A stretch of 64,000 bases of DNA from Tessaracoccus defluvii. GTDB lineage: Bacteria; Actinomycetota; Actinomycetes; Propionibacteriales; Propionibacteriaceae. Below the pieces are notes generated by a model that saw nothing but the letters and a program-made list of their open reading frames with translations, made no database searches and was not told where the DNA came from. Made by a program: the position numbers and the translations under genes. Each line of letters begins with the position of its first letter. Positions within the stretch are counted from its first letter, which is position 1. Below, piece by piece: positions 1 through 7,519 of the stretch. Where the stretch lies: positions 2,170,001 to 2,234,000 of the forward strand of contig NZ_CP060789.1 of the NCBI RefSeq assembly GCF_014489575.1, given 5' to 3'.

Positions 1-1547
1 GCGCCCGCGTAGGCTTTCATCATTGCCCGCTTCCGCTCGGCGGTGAGTGTTGCGGAGAGGACGATGATAGAAACGTCGTAGGCGCCCAGCCAGCTGAGAA
101 CAGACTCCAGATAAACCGACATGAATTCGTCGCTGGAGTGCGCTTCATCGATGATGACAATCTTCCCGGAGAGTGCGACGTGGGCGAGCATGAGGTGCTT
201 GCGCTGCAGCCCGGCCATGAGCAGCTGATCGATCGTCACCACGCTGAAATTTGCAAGCAGACGACGCTTGGAGGAAAGGAACCACTGATGCACGACGGCA
301 TTGCACAGCATGCCGTCGGTTTCATCCTCATGGATGCCGGAGCTTCTGGCTGTGTTGAACACGTGATCGAAGTTACGCACCGCCTCAGACATTTTGGCGT
401 AGCGCCTGTTGAGGGAGGCCTTTCCATGGCCGAGGGTCACGGCCCAGGCCGCGGACTCCTTGGGGAGTTCTGGCAGTCTCTCCAGCCAGTCCGCGATGCG
501 GGTGAACATTGCGTCCGTCGTTGCCTGGGTGGGCAGGGCGATGAGGATTCCCTGAGCTCCCCGTTGGGCGCCAACCACCTCAGCCACAGCCAACGCGGCC
601 TCCGTCTTTCCTCCTCCAGTGCTGGTCTCGATGAACATGAGCCCCACGTCCACAGTCGAAGCCAACTCAACCGCTGTCTGCTGAACGGCGTGCGGAACCG
701 CGTCGTCGGGGAGGGCGAACCGGGCGCGGAAGAACGCCTCGAGGTCGCTCGTGTCCACGGGCGCTGGCTCCCACGGAGGAGGCATCGCCGCCTCCTCCCA
801 TCCGTGGAGCGCCCGCGCACCCATGTCAAGAGTCGGCGCCCCATCCTCGTCGCGACCGCGGAGCGGAAACAGTCTCGTGTTTGAGGCCAACCAGTCAGAG
901 ACAATCACGAGTCCGGTCACCTCGACCAGAATGGGAAGCGGAATACGCGGCAGATCGCCACTCACGAGAACCTCAGAGAATCCGGTGAGCTCACTGATCC
1001 AGTCGATGAGCTCATTGCGCACCGCCCGCCAGGGATCTCCTCCCATTCCCTGCTTCCGAATGCGCGGGTTTCGCATTCGTCCCTCTGCCATCGGGGTACC
1101 ATGGTGAGCGCCGACGACGGAGGCGAGCGGTTCTGCGACCTCCTTGTCGAGCCCTTCGAGCATGAGCCACTGCCTCAAGGAGTACTCGCTGATCAACGAG
1201 TGAGGCAGTTCCCGTCGGTCGTCGCGGATCTCGCTCATCAGGCGGCAGGCGAGGCCGGCGTCGCGTGCCTTCTGCGCCAACGGCTCGCTTTGAGCGACAA
1301 ACGCGGGGGCTGCTTTTCCCACGTCATGTACGCCCGCGAGAAACAGCACCATAGACCTGAACTGCCCGTCACTCAGTCCCGTGGAATTCCAGCGCTCTCT
1401 GACAGTGTGGGAAATCCAACTGTCATAGAGATACGCAGCGATCCAGACGCTGTCGAGGAGATGCTGATCAAGAGGCAGCCACTCGGTTGGCCCTCCGGTC
1501 TTGGCCCAGACCGACATCGCCTGCTCACTGAGTTGCCTCGTCGTCAT
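1..1547 (-). CDS. cas3: CRISPR-associated helicase/nuclease Cas3 (type I-E), N-terminal part, cut by the window edge
   Basis: Cas3 is the ATP-driven helicase-nuclease recruited by Cascade to degrade target DNA. The minus-strand frame is open from ATG 1547 to the window edge (515 codons). An HD nuclease domain comes first: HD motif in GVHDVGKAAPAF near residue 74 and a second His cluster, GAHHGTP, near 148. A superfamily-2 helicase follows: Walker A in TSTGGGKTEAAL near 306, DEAH box near 462, and the SAT motif (LSATL) close to the edge. The N-terminal sequence (VWAKTGG..., WLPLDQHLLDS) resembles actinobacterial I-E Cas3. The rest of Cas3 and any Cascade genes would lie to the left. Two decayed I-E-type repeats lie directly upstream of the start. 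The family call is sure; the subtype rests on sequence style and those repeats. Confidence 0.9.
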   Translation of the reverse strand, partial: MTTRQLSEQAMSVWAKTGGPTEWLPLDQHLLDSVWIAAYLYDSWISHTVRERWNSTGLSDGQFRSMVLFLAGVHDVGKAAPAFVAQSEPLAQKARDAGLACRLMSEIRDDRRELPHSLISEYSLRQWLMLEGLDKEVAEPLASVVGAHHGTPMAEGRMRNPRIRKQGMGGDPWRAVRNELIDWISELTGFSEVLVSGDLPRIPLPILVEVTGLVIVSDWLASNTRLFPLRGRDEDGAPTLDMGARALHGWEEAAMPPPWEPAPVDTSDLEAFFRARFALPDDAVPHAVQQTAVELASTVDVGLMFIETSTGGGKTEAALAVAEVVGAQRGAQGILIALPTQATTDAMFTRIADWLERLPELPKESAAWAVTLGHGKASLNRRYAKMSEAVRNFDHVFNTARSSGIHEDETDGMLCNAVVHQWFLSSKRRLLANFSVVTIDQLLMAGLQRKHLMLAHVALSGKIVIIDEAHSSDEFMSVYLESVLSWLGAYDVSIIVLSATLTAERKRAMMKAYAG

Positions 1548-1683
1548 TATCCCCACCCCGGTCGGAGATTGTCTGCGGGCTGTGCAACGCTGCTCATGTC
1601 ACCCGCGAAGGAACCTTCACTGGCTCCTTCGAAGAAGGATAGCACGCCATCCGTCACGAGGCGGCTAGTTTGCGCAACAATTT

Positions 1684-1771
1684 CCGGAAGCCCCGCCGAG
1701 GCGGGGAACACAGGTACCTACAGGCCTTCGCAAGAGGCGGCTAGCGGATCATCCCCGATCACGGGGCACAC
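1684..1771. CRISPR. Remnant of a type I-E CRISPR array (two decayed repeats, one spacer)
   Basis: Two diverged copies of the typical I-E repeat lie 137 bp upstream of cas3. The first (1684-1711) holds CCCCGCCGAGGCGGGGAACAC. The second (1746-1771) starts GGATCATCCCCG and ends CGGGGCACAC, but has lost about 2 bp of the stem loop. They are separated by 34 bp, close to the 32-33 bp I-E spacer length. The short sequence GAGGCGGCTAG occurs at 1658-1668 and 1734-1744. Only two copies are visible and neither is perfect, so the array looks dead. Chance similarity of two GC-rich hairpins is the alternative. Confidence 0.5.
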
Positions 1772-2084
1772 CTGCGGGCGCGTCACACCTTACGGGGCGA
1801 AGGGCCAGACGGCGAGCAGATCGCGCCGGTCAAGGAGCGCCCTCGCCCACCGCGATGGAGCCGGGTCGGCGTGGTGCCTAGCTAGCTAGTAGTAGTTACC
1901 TCCCCGCCCCCGCCCAATCACTCTGGCAGCTTACCGATCCCGATCCAACTGATCTCGAGAGCAGAGGGCACCGGGCTGCTCGGTACCAGCGGTCGCTGTA
2001 CGAGACTGCCGTGGGCGCGAAGTAATAGGTTTCCCCGTCCATCAGGAACTTGAGCAGGACGAACTCGGCTTCGCTGGCGCTGGC
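1772..2084. other. Intergenic stretch between the I-E remnant and the IS1380 fragment
   Basis: No convincing gene. A minus-strand frame at about 1896-2085 has a short protein-like stretch (EFVLLKFLMDGETYYFAP) that could be the tail of a gene cut by the IS1380 insertion, but it has no recognisable family and no clear start. A short run of CTAG/TAG repeats occurs near 1880-1895. Confidence 0.3.
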
Positions 2085-2210
2085 CCCTAGCCTCGATCGT
2101 TCATGGCGGAGTGAGCGACGCGTGCTGCAGATAGGCCGGAGTGCCTTCTGACTACGGGATACTTGGACATGCGACTGTTCAAAACCCCTGAAGTGGAAGG
2201 CACTCCGTAG

Positions 2211-2812
2211 GTGAAGCGTACTTCGTGGTCCACCGGTATGTCCGTGACCGGCGATGGCGGCGCGGTGATCGCCCACGCCGGCAGCATCGGACTCAGGATG
2301 CTGGCCGAGAACACCGGCCTGACCGGAGCCCTATCGACGGCGATGGCCCGGCGTTCGTTCATCCCCTCGGTGCATGACCGCGGCCAGGTACTGACCGATG
2401 TCGCGGTGATGCTCGCCGACGGCGGGGAGGCGATCTCCGACATCGACGTGCTGCGCCACCAGGGGCAGGTGCTGGGGCCGGTCGCGTCTGCTCCGACGGT
2501 GTGGCGTGCGTTGGACGAGGTCACCGACGCCAGGCGCAGGAAGATCCAGGCGGCCCGGGCCCGCGTCCGTCGCCACGTCTGGGCCCAACTGACAGCCGCT
2601 GGCGGTGTCCCGGCCTCGAAGGTCGCCGGGACCGATCTCGGCAGCACGGTGGTGTTGGATGTCGATGCCACGATCGTGGTGACGCACTCGGAGAAGGAGT
2701 TGGCGTCGCCGACGTTTAAGAGGACGTTCGGGTATCACCCGATCGGTGTGTGGTGCGACAACACGGGCGAGTTCCTCGCCGCCGCGCTGCGGACCGGGAC
2801 GGTGGCAGCGAC
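2211..2812 (+). pseudogene. IS1380-family transposase, N-terminal fragment
   Basis: The reading frame from GTG 2211 matches the first roughly 200 residues of IS1380-family (DDE) transposases: SGLRML-type start, a first-Asp region STVVLDVDATIV near residue 150, and FGYHPIGVWCDNTGEFLAAALRTG at the end. After about position 2812 the family similarity stops and the frame runs into unrelated low-complexity sequence up to 3074. The later catalytic Asp and Glu are missing, so the gene cannot make an active transposase. It is a relic of a former IS insertion, next to the truncated I-E locus. Confidence 0.75.
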
Positions 2813-3080
2813 GCCGGTCCGGCCCGCGGCAGCGGGGCGCCAGTGCGGCTCTCCACGCTCACGCTGGGGCAGGGTGACCCCCACTGCGGGCACGTTTCCG
2901 CGGGCGCACACACACCCGCCACTTCAGGCCAACGGCGGGGAGCGCGGAATCGAGCCCGTAGTGGCACCCTCTGGTCTGCTGCCTGAGCGTGGGGCCCCGC
3001 ACTGGCGCCCCTTCTCCGCGGCGATGGCGGCAGGGCCGCCGGAGCGACCGGTCAGCTGGAACCGGAGTCCATAGCACTTG
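2813..3080. other. Unassigned stretch after the IS1380 remnant
   Basis: GC-rich DNA with no recognisable gene, although several frames stay open because of the composition. It ends at the promoter-like sequence in front of the mntA-like gene. Confidence 0.3.
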
Positions 3081-3081
3081 T

Positions 3082-3087
3082 TATACT
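3082..3087 (+). promoter_or_regulatory. -10 box of the mntA-hepT-TOTE operon (likely leaderless)
   Basis: TATACT lies 6 bp before the ATG at 3094. In actinobacteria this spacing usually means transcription starts at or next to the start codon. No good -35 hexamer is seen. Confidence 0.5.
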
Positions 3088-3093
3088 CGGCTC

Positions 3094-3564
3094 ATGTCCA
3101 GCACCCTGGCGGAGGCAGCGCGCCGCGCGGACCAACTGATCGCACAGGGCCGTGGCGAGTTGGTCCGAGCCGTGCGGCAGGCTTCTGCAGCCGGAATGAC
3201 GCAGACGCAGATCGCGGCCGAGATCGGTCGAAGCCAGCCCGAGGTGTCCCGCCTGCTCCGCTTCCACGGCACGTCCCCGTTGGGTCGAAGGTTGCGCCAG
3301 CACGCAGGTGAAGTCAAGGGGCTCGTGGCAGCTGCCGGTGGCCGCGATGTCCGCGTCTTCGGATCTGTGGCTACGGGGCAGGACCATGAGGGCTCTGACG
3401 TCGATCTGCTGTTCACGATGGCCCGCCCCCTCAGTCTGATGCAGCTCGGTGCGCTTGAGCGCGACGTGAGCCGGGTGGTGGGGTGCCCGGTGGATCTGGT
3501 GCCCGACACGGTGTTACGGCCCGATCTTCGGGATCGGATCCTCGCCGAGGCGGTAGCGCTCTGA
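3094..3564 (+). CDS. MntA-like nucleotidyltransferase antitoxin with N-terminal helix-turn-helix
   Basis: A 156-residue protein. Residues 1-65 form a helix-turn-helix (AGMTQTQIAAEIGRSQPEVS). Residues 80-150 form a minimal nucleotidyltransferase domain with the signature GSVATGQ...GSDVDL, i.e. the GS motif and paired acidic metal ligands. In MNT-HEPN pairs the MntA partner neutralises HepT by adding AMP to a Tyr. Most MntA proteins lack a DNA-binding domain, so the HTH suggests autoregulation as well. The start is ATG 3094, six bases after a TATACT box. It is followed by an overlapping or abutting HEPN gene and then, by a TGATG overlap, the TOTE protein. Confidence 0.85.
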   Translation: MSSTLAEAARRADQLIAQGRGELVRAVRQASAAGMTQTQIAAEIGRSQPEVSRLLRFHGTSPLGRRLRQHAGEVKGLVAAAGGRDVRVFGSVATGQDHEGSDVDLLFTMARPLSLMQLGALERDVSRVVGCPVDLVPDTVLRPDLRDRILAEAVAL

Positions 3565-3986
3565 ACAGAGACACTTCTGATATCCGGGGCGACGCTCTTG
3601 CCCTCTTCGAGATCATGCAGAGCCACGCTGAGCAGGACCTCAATGACCAACTGGTCATCGACGCCGTCTGCATGCGCCTCTCGGCCGGAATCGAGGCGCT
3701 CGCCGCACTGGACCCAACAGAACTTCAGTCGCTGTTCGGCGCTGATTGGTCGCTCATGTGGGGCATGCGGAACCGGATCGCGCATGGATACCTTCTGGTG
3801 GACCCGACCGTCATCCGCGCGACGCTAACGCATGACGTTCCAACGATCGTGCGCCGGATCCGTCGAACCCTGGGCATCGCCCCCATTGATGGCGATCGCA
3901 CGGAGGAACAGGCGTCCGAGCCTGCTGTTTCGCGCGCCAAGGTCGACCCGATCACCGGAGTATCTGACGAAGTTGACAGGTTCTGA
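3561..3986 (+). CDS. HepT-like HEPN toxin (putative RNase)
   Basis: The product is a helical HEPN-domain protein of about 140 residues containing the RNase motif R-x4-H in MRNRIAHGY near residue 75. HepT toxins cleave RNA and are held inactive by the MntA nucleotidyltransferase encoded just upstream. The start is uncertain. Family alignment places the N-terminus at NRDTSD, where the only in-frame candidate is CTG 3561 overlapping the mntA stop. GTG 3483 (long overlap) and ATG 3615 (would cut the first helix) are the alternatives. The usual Tyr follows the motif (AHGY), fitting AMPylation control. The stop overlaps the next ATG (TGATG). Confidence 0.82.
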   Translation: MNRDTSDIRGDALALFEIMQSHAEQDLNDQLVIDAVCMRLSAGIEALAALDPTELQSLFGADWSLMWGMRNRIAHGYLLVDPTVIRATLTHDVPTIVRRIRRTLGIAPIDGDRTEEQASEPAVSRAKVDPITGVSDEVDRF

Positions 3987-6367
3987 TGTCCGGCGATCAA
4001 CAGCTGGATCCACACGGCCGACGTGAGGAGCTGGAGCGTCAAATCGCCAACCTCCGCGTTGAGAACCGGCGCTTGAGGAACCTCCTCAAGGTGACCGACG
4101 GCGTGGAGCCGCCGGTGCAGCAACCGACGCTGACGCCTTCCGATCCAGGTCTGGTGACCAACTCGTCACCGCCGGAGGCCAAACTGGCGTTGTTCGCCCG
4201 GATGTTCGCGGCGCGACGCGACGTCTACGCGCGGTACTGGGAGAACCCACGGAAGGGCACGAAGGGCTGGTCGCCAGTGGTGCGCGACGCGTTCGGCAAG
4301 GGCTCTCTGTGGGACCGGCGCCCGCTTCCGCTGACCGTCGACGCCCTTGTAGCGCACCTTCGGTCCGACGACGACTTGTTCATCGGGCTGTATCCCCTGC
4401 TGCCTGATGCGACCTGCTGGTGGCTCGCCGCAGACTTCGACGGTCCGCAGGCGATGCTGGACGCGCACGCCTACTCGAAGGCCGCCAGCTCGCTGGGCGT
4501 TCCCTGCGCATTGGAGATCTCCCAATCCGGCAAGGGCGCGCACGTCTGGACCTTCTTCACCTCCGCGACCCCGGCAGCTGACGCGCGGGCGCTGGGTACG
4601 GCCTGCATCCACAGGGCGATGGCGCTGCGTGGATCCATGCCGCTGGCCAGCTACGACCGCCTGTTCCCGAACCAGGACACCGTGCCTACAGGCTCGTCTG
4701 GGGTCGGAAACCTCATCGCCGCGCCCCTGAATGGCAACCGCCGGGTTGAACGCGGCACAACCCTGTTCATCGACATGGCCACGTGGGAGCCGTGGCCCGA
4801 CCAGTGGGAGTACCTCTCGCATCTGGACAGGATGACTCCACGCCAGGTGGCAGCGGCGGGACGTCAGGAACGGGTGGTCGTCGGACCTGATGTGACGCGG
4901 CTGGAGGCTTCTCCTGCGACCGCGATCCACCCCAGCGTCCCCGCACTGGTGCGGTCGACACTCGGGGCGGCACTGACGATCCGGGATGGGGACCTGACGC
5001 CGGAGTTGTCGGCGGCACTGAGGCACAGCGCCACGATTCACAACCCAGCCTTCTACGAGGCGCAGCGCGCCCGCCGTTCCACCTGGAACATTCCCCGGTT
5101 CATCCAGGGCTTCGACGTGGCCATCAACGGCGACCTGATCCTCCCGCGCGGGCTTCGCCACCAGGCAGCGGACCTGATCGCGCAGGCCGCGAGCAACCTG
5201 GTCAGCGAGGATCAGCGCTGCCAGGGCACTGAGCTCGAAGTGCCTTTCCTCGGGGACCTTGACGACCGACAGACGGCAGCGGTGGACTCGATGCTGGCCC
5301 ACGAGGACGGGATCCTGCATGCACCCACCGGCTCGGGAAAGACCGTGATGGCCTGCGCGATCATCGCCGAGCGAGCGGTCACCACCCTTGTGCTGATCAA
5401 CAAGACGGCGCTCGCTTCCCAGTGGCGCGAACAGATTCAAGTCCTCCTCGGAGTCAAGGCCGGGCAACTCGGCGGGGGCCGCGTCAAGACACGGGGAGAG
5501 GTCGACATCATGCTTCTGCAGACGCTGGCCAGGCACAGCCCCGACGAGGTCCGCGAGCTCACCGCACCCTACGGCCAGGTCATCGTCGACGAGTGCCACC
5601 ATCTGGCTGCCGGCTCGTTCGAGAAGGTGGTCTCTCACATCGAGTCGGCCTGGTGGCTGGGCCTCACCGCGACGCCTGAACGCAAGGACGGCCTGGAGCA
5701 GGTCACCACCTGGCAACTCGGTCCAATCCGCCACACGATTCGCGACACCCTTCCCAGCGAGGCGACCCTCGTCACCCCCTACGACGGTCCCCATCGCGTC
5801 TTGCACGTCCACCAGACTGCTTACTGCAGTCCACGGGACCTCGACATGAGCGCGCCGGGTGCGATCGGCCAACTGGGCGGGCGGCTGGCCGAAGACCCCG
5901 ACCGCAATCGCCAGATTGCCGCCGACATCAGCGCTGCATTGGCTGACGGCCGCAAGTGCCTGGTTCTGTCGCGCCGTCGCGATCACCTGACTGAGTTGGC
6001 CGCGCTCCTGCCGGAGGCAGAAGCGCTGATCATGCGAGGCGGCACCGGGGCCAAGGCCTTGGCCGCGATCAGAGCGAGGATCGCGGACACGTCCGCAGGC
6101 GAGTCACTCCTCGTCATGACGACGGTCCCCTATGGAGGCGAAGGATTCGACGCCCCCATCATCGACACCGTCATCCTCGCGGGACCGATCTCCTGCCCGG
6201 GGCTGGTCATCCAGGCCGTCGGGCGCGCGCTGCGTCGGCACGAAGGCAAGACGGACGTGGTCGTTCACGACTACGTGGACGCTGAGGTCCCCGTCCTCAG
6301 AGCGCAGTATGCCAGGCGCCGGTCGGCGTACCACCAGATGGGCTTCGCCGAGGGTGGCCAGCGGTGA
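3986..6367 (+). CDS. TOTE conflict-system protein: archaeo-eukaryotic primase domain fused to a DEAD/DEAH helicase
   Basis: A 793-residue protein. Residues 10-40 look coiled-coil. Residues 60-290 match the primase-polymerase (AEP) domain of TOTE systems: PLTVDALVAHL, a DFDG acidic pair near 149-153, and SGKGAHVW near 183. An SF2 helicase follows, with Walker A APTGSGKT near 446, DECHH near 534, a TATPERKDG motif near 565 and a C-terminal GRALRRHEGKT motif. TOTE proteins are predicted to act in conflicts with phages or plasmids. The start ATG overlaps the HepT stop, giving a three-gene coupled operon. That direct linkage of MNT-HEPN to TOTE is the unusual point. Confidence 0.88.
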   Translation: MSGDQQLDPHGRREELERQIANLRVENRRLRNLLKVTDGVEPPVQQPTLTPSDPGLVTNSSPPEAKLALFARMFAARRDVYARYWENPRKGTKGWSPVVRDAFGKGSLWDRRPLPLTVDALVAHLRSDDDLFIGLYPLLPDATCWWLAADFDGPQAMLDAHAYSKAASSLGVPCALEISQSGKGAHVWTFFTSATPAADARALGTACIHRAMALRGSMPLASYDRLFPNQDTVPTGSSGVGNLIAAPLNGNRRVERGTTLFIDMATWEPWPDQWEYLSHLDRMTPRQVAAAGRQERVVVGPDVTRLEASPATAIHPSVPALVRSTLGAALTIRDGDLTPELSAALRHSATIHNPAFYEAQRARRSTWNIPRFIQGFDVAINGDLILPRGLRHQAADLIAQAASNLVSEDQRCQGTELEVPFLGDLDDRQTAAVDSMLAHEDGILHAPTGSGKTVMACAIIAERAVTTLVLINKTALASQWREQIQVLLGVKAGQLGGGRVKTRGEVDIMLLQTLARHSPDEVRELTAPYGQVIVDECHHLAAGSFEKVVSHIESAWWLGLTATPERKDGLEQVTTWQLGPIRHTIRDTLPSEATLVTPYDGPHRVLHVHQTAYCSPRDLDMSAPGAIGQLGGRLAEDPDRNRQIAADISAALADGRKCLVLSRRRDHLTELAALLPEAEALIMRGGTGAKALAAIRARIADTSAGESLLVMTTVPYGGEGFDAPIIDTVILAGPISCPGLVIQAVGRALRRHEGKTDVVVHDYVDAEVPVLRAQYARRRSAYHQMGFAEGGQR

Positions 6368-6610
6368 GGGGTGCGGGTGGCGATCTTGTAACCAGCCTCA
6401 CGGAGGAAGCGTCGCAGGGGCATGACAGCGGCCTGCCCGACTCCGCCGCCGCCCGCAGCGGGCGAGCGCCCACGGCTGAAGATCGGGCACGACACGCCGC
6501 CAGGCTTCATGCCCAGAACCTACGGCACAGCGCTGCTCGGGCACCGCATGAAGCGAGCCCCCGGCGGGTATCGGTGCGCACTGTACGGCCAGCCGTCGAC
6601 CGTGCCGGAC
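6368..6610. other. Intergenic stretch downstream of the TOTE gene
   Basis: About 240 bp between convergent genes. I see no gene and no clear terminator hairpin in it. Confidence 0.3.
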
Positions 6611-6886
6611 TCAGCGATAGACGTCTCGACGATGGTCGATGTGCAGCACCACCACTTCGTCGACGTGATCATTGATGCGGTAGAGCACCCGATAGGTGCC
6701 TCGTCGAGCGGACCAGATGCCCTCCAACTCGCGCCGAAGCATCTTGCCCACACGCCGCGGGTTCTCGACCAGCGGTCCGGTCATGAACTCGATCACCGCG
6801 GCCGCCACCGCCTCGGGCAGTTCTGACTGGATCGCACGGATGGCGGGCGGAGTCAGGACCAGTTCGTAGTTCGCCCCAGGGCTCAC
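6611..6886 (-). CDS. RelE/ParE-type toxin
   Basis: A 91-residue protein with the RelE fold pattern: an N-terminal YELVLTPPAIRAI strand-helix, a Leu/Arg-rich middle (KMLRRELEGIWSARRGTYRVLYRI) and a C-terminal VLHIDHRRDVYR strand with basic residues where RelE toxins carry their mRNA-cleaving site. It overlaps the preceding antitoxin gene by 4 bp (start 6886, antitoxin stop 6883), typical of relBE operons. RelE toxins cleave mRNA on the ribosome; ParE toxins poison gyrase. The basic tail favours RelE. Confidence 0.88.
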   Translation of the reverse strand: MSPGANYELVLTPPAIRAIQSELPEAVAAAVIEFMTGPLVENPRRVGKMLRRELEGIWSARRGTYRVLYRINDHVDEVVVLHIDHRRDVYR

Positions 6887-7155
6887 CGGCGAAGGCTCCG
6901 GATTGCGTCATCCCCTCGCGCGACGTCGCCTCTGGCATAGGCGGCGTCCGCCTCCCGGATGTCGGCCAGCGCGTCAGGATCTGACAGAACGTCGAGGGTC
7001 TCCTCCAGTTCGGCCAGGTCGGCGGGGCTGATCAGCACCGCGACAGGACGGCCATTGCGAGTGACCGTGACCCGTTCATGGTGGAGCTCGACGCGGTCCA
7101 CGACCTCGCTGAAGTGGTCGCGGACCTCACGCAAGGATTCGGCTGTCATGACCAC
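6883..7155 (-). CDS. Phd/RelB-family antitoxin
   Basis: A 90-residue protein whose first half matches Phd/YefM antitoxins: an N-terminal DNA-binding fold (SLREVRDHFSEVVDRVE), then VTVTRNGRPVAVLISPADLAELEETL. The acidic C-terminal tail should wrap the toxin. The likely start is GTG 7155 or ATG 7149. A perfect 12-bp palindrome sits across the start, which would let the complex repress its own promoter. Four-base overlap with the toxin gene. Confidence 0.88.
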   Translation of the reverse strand: MVMTAESLREVRDHFSEVVDRVELHHERVTVTRNGRPVAVLISPADLAELEETLDVLSDPDALADIREADAAYARGDVARGDDAIRSLRR

Positions 7156-7163
7156 AATTGTGG
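7152..7163. promoter_or_regulatory. Palindromic operator at the toxin-antitoxin start
   Basis: CCACAATTGTGG is a perfect 12-bp palindrome overlapping the GTG start of the antitoxin. Phd/RelB antitoxins bind such palindromes for autorepression. Assigned by position and symmetry only. Confidence 0.5.
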
Positions 7164-7264
7164 CGCCTAATCGTCGGGAGTCAAGGACCTCGGCGGGTTC
7201 AGAGCCAAGGGACGAACAACGGCCCGGACCCGGCTAGTCGGTGGTTGACGGGGAGCCAGAGAGG

Positions 7265-7306
7265 CGGTCGCTCTGTGGGTTGGTCTACCCACCCTCAGAG
7301 CGACCG
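7265..7306. repeat. Intergenic hairpin element, copy A
   Basis: An 11-bp perfect stem (CGGTCGCTCTG with CAGAGCGACCG) encloses an inner 6-bp stem (GTGGGT with ACCCAC) and the loop TGGTCT. Related copies lie at 13051-13093 and 17189-17238. This copy sits between divergent genes, so it is not simply a terminator. The rest of 7164-7519 holds no recognisable gene. Confidence 0.7.
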
Positions 7307-7519
7307 GTTCTCCCGGGACCACCCCGCCCGACGCCTGATGAGCGCGACCAGCGGCTAAGCTCCTTCAGGTCCCGACGAGAGCGAACTCCCCAGCGATGAA
7401 CCCCCCGACAGACCCGGTGTCACGGTCGACTGCCGCGGGAAACCCACCTGCCCGCGCTCACGCGCGACGGCTGCCGCCCCTGGAGCTTCTCGTAGAGCCC
7501 ACCCCCGAGGTCGTTTCCT

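Noticed and set aside
138..884. Long plus-strand open frame at the left edge
   Set aside because: It is the antisense of cas3, whose HD, Walker A, DEAH and SAT motifs are clear on the minus strand.
1896..2276. Minus-strand 126-codon open frame next to the IS1380 relic
   Set aside because: Part overlaps the IS end; the remaining 40 codons look faintly protein-like but have no start or family.
4166..5986. 606-codon minus-strand open frame
   Set aside because: Antisense shadow of the TOTE primase-helicase; no motifs, composition-driven.
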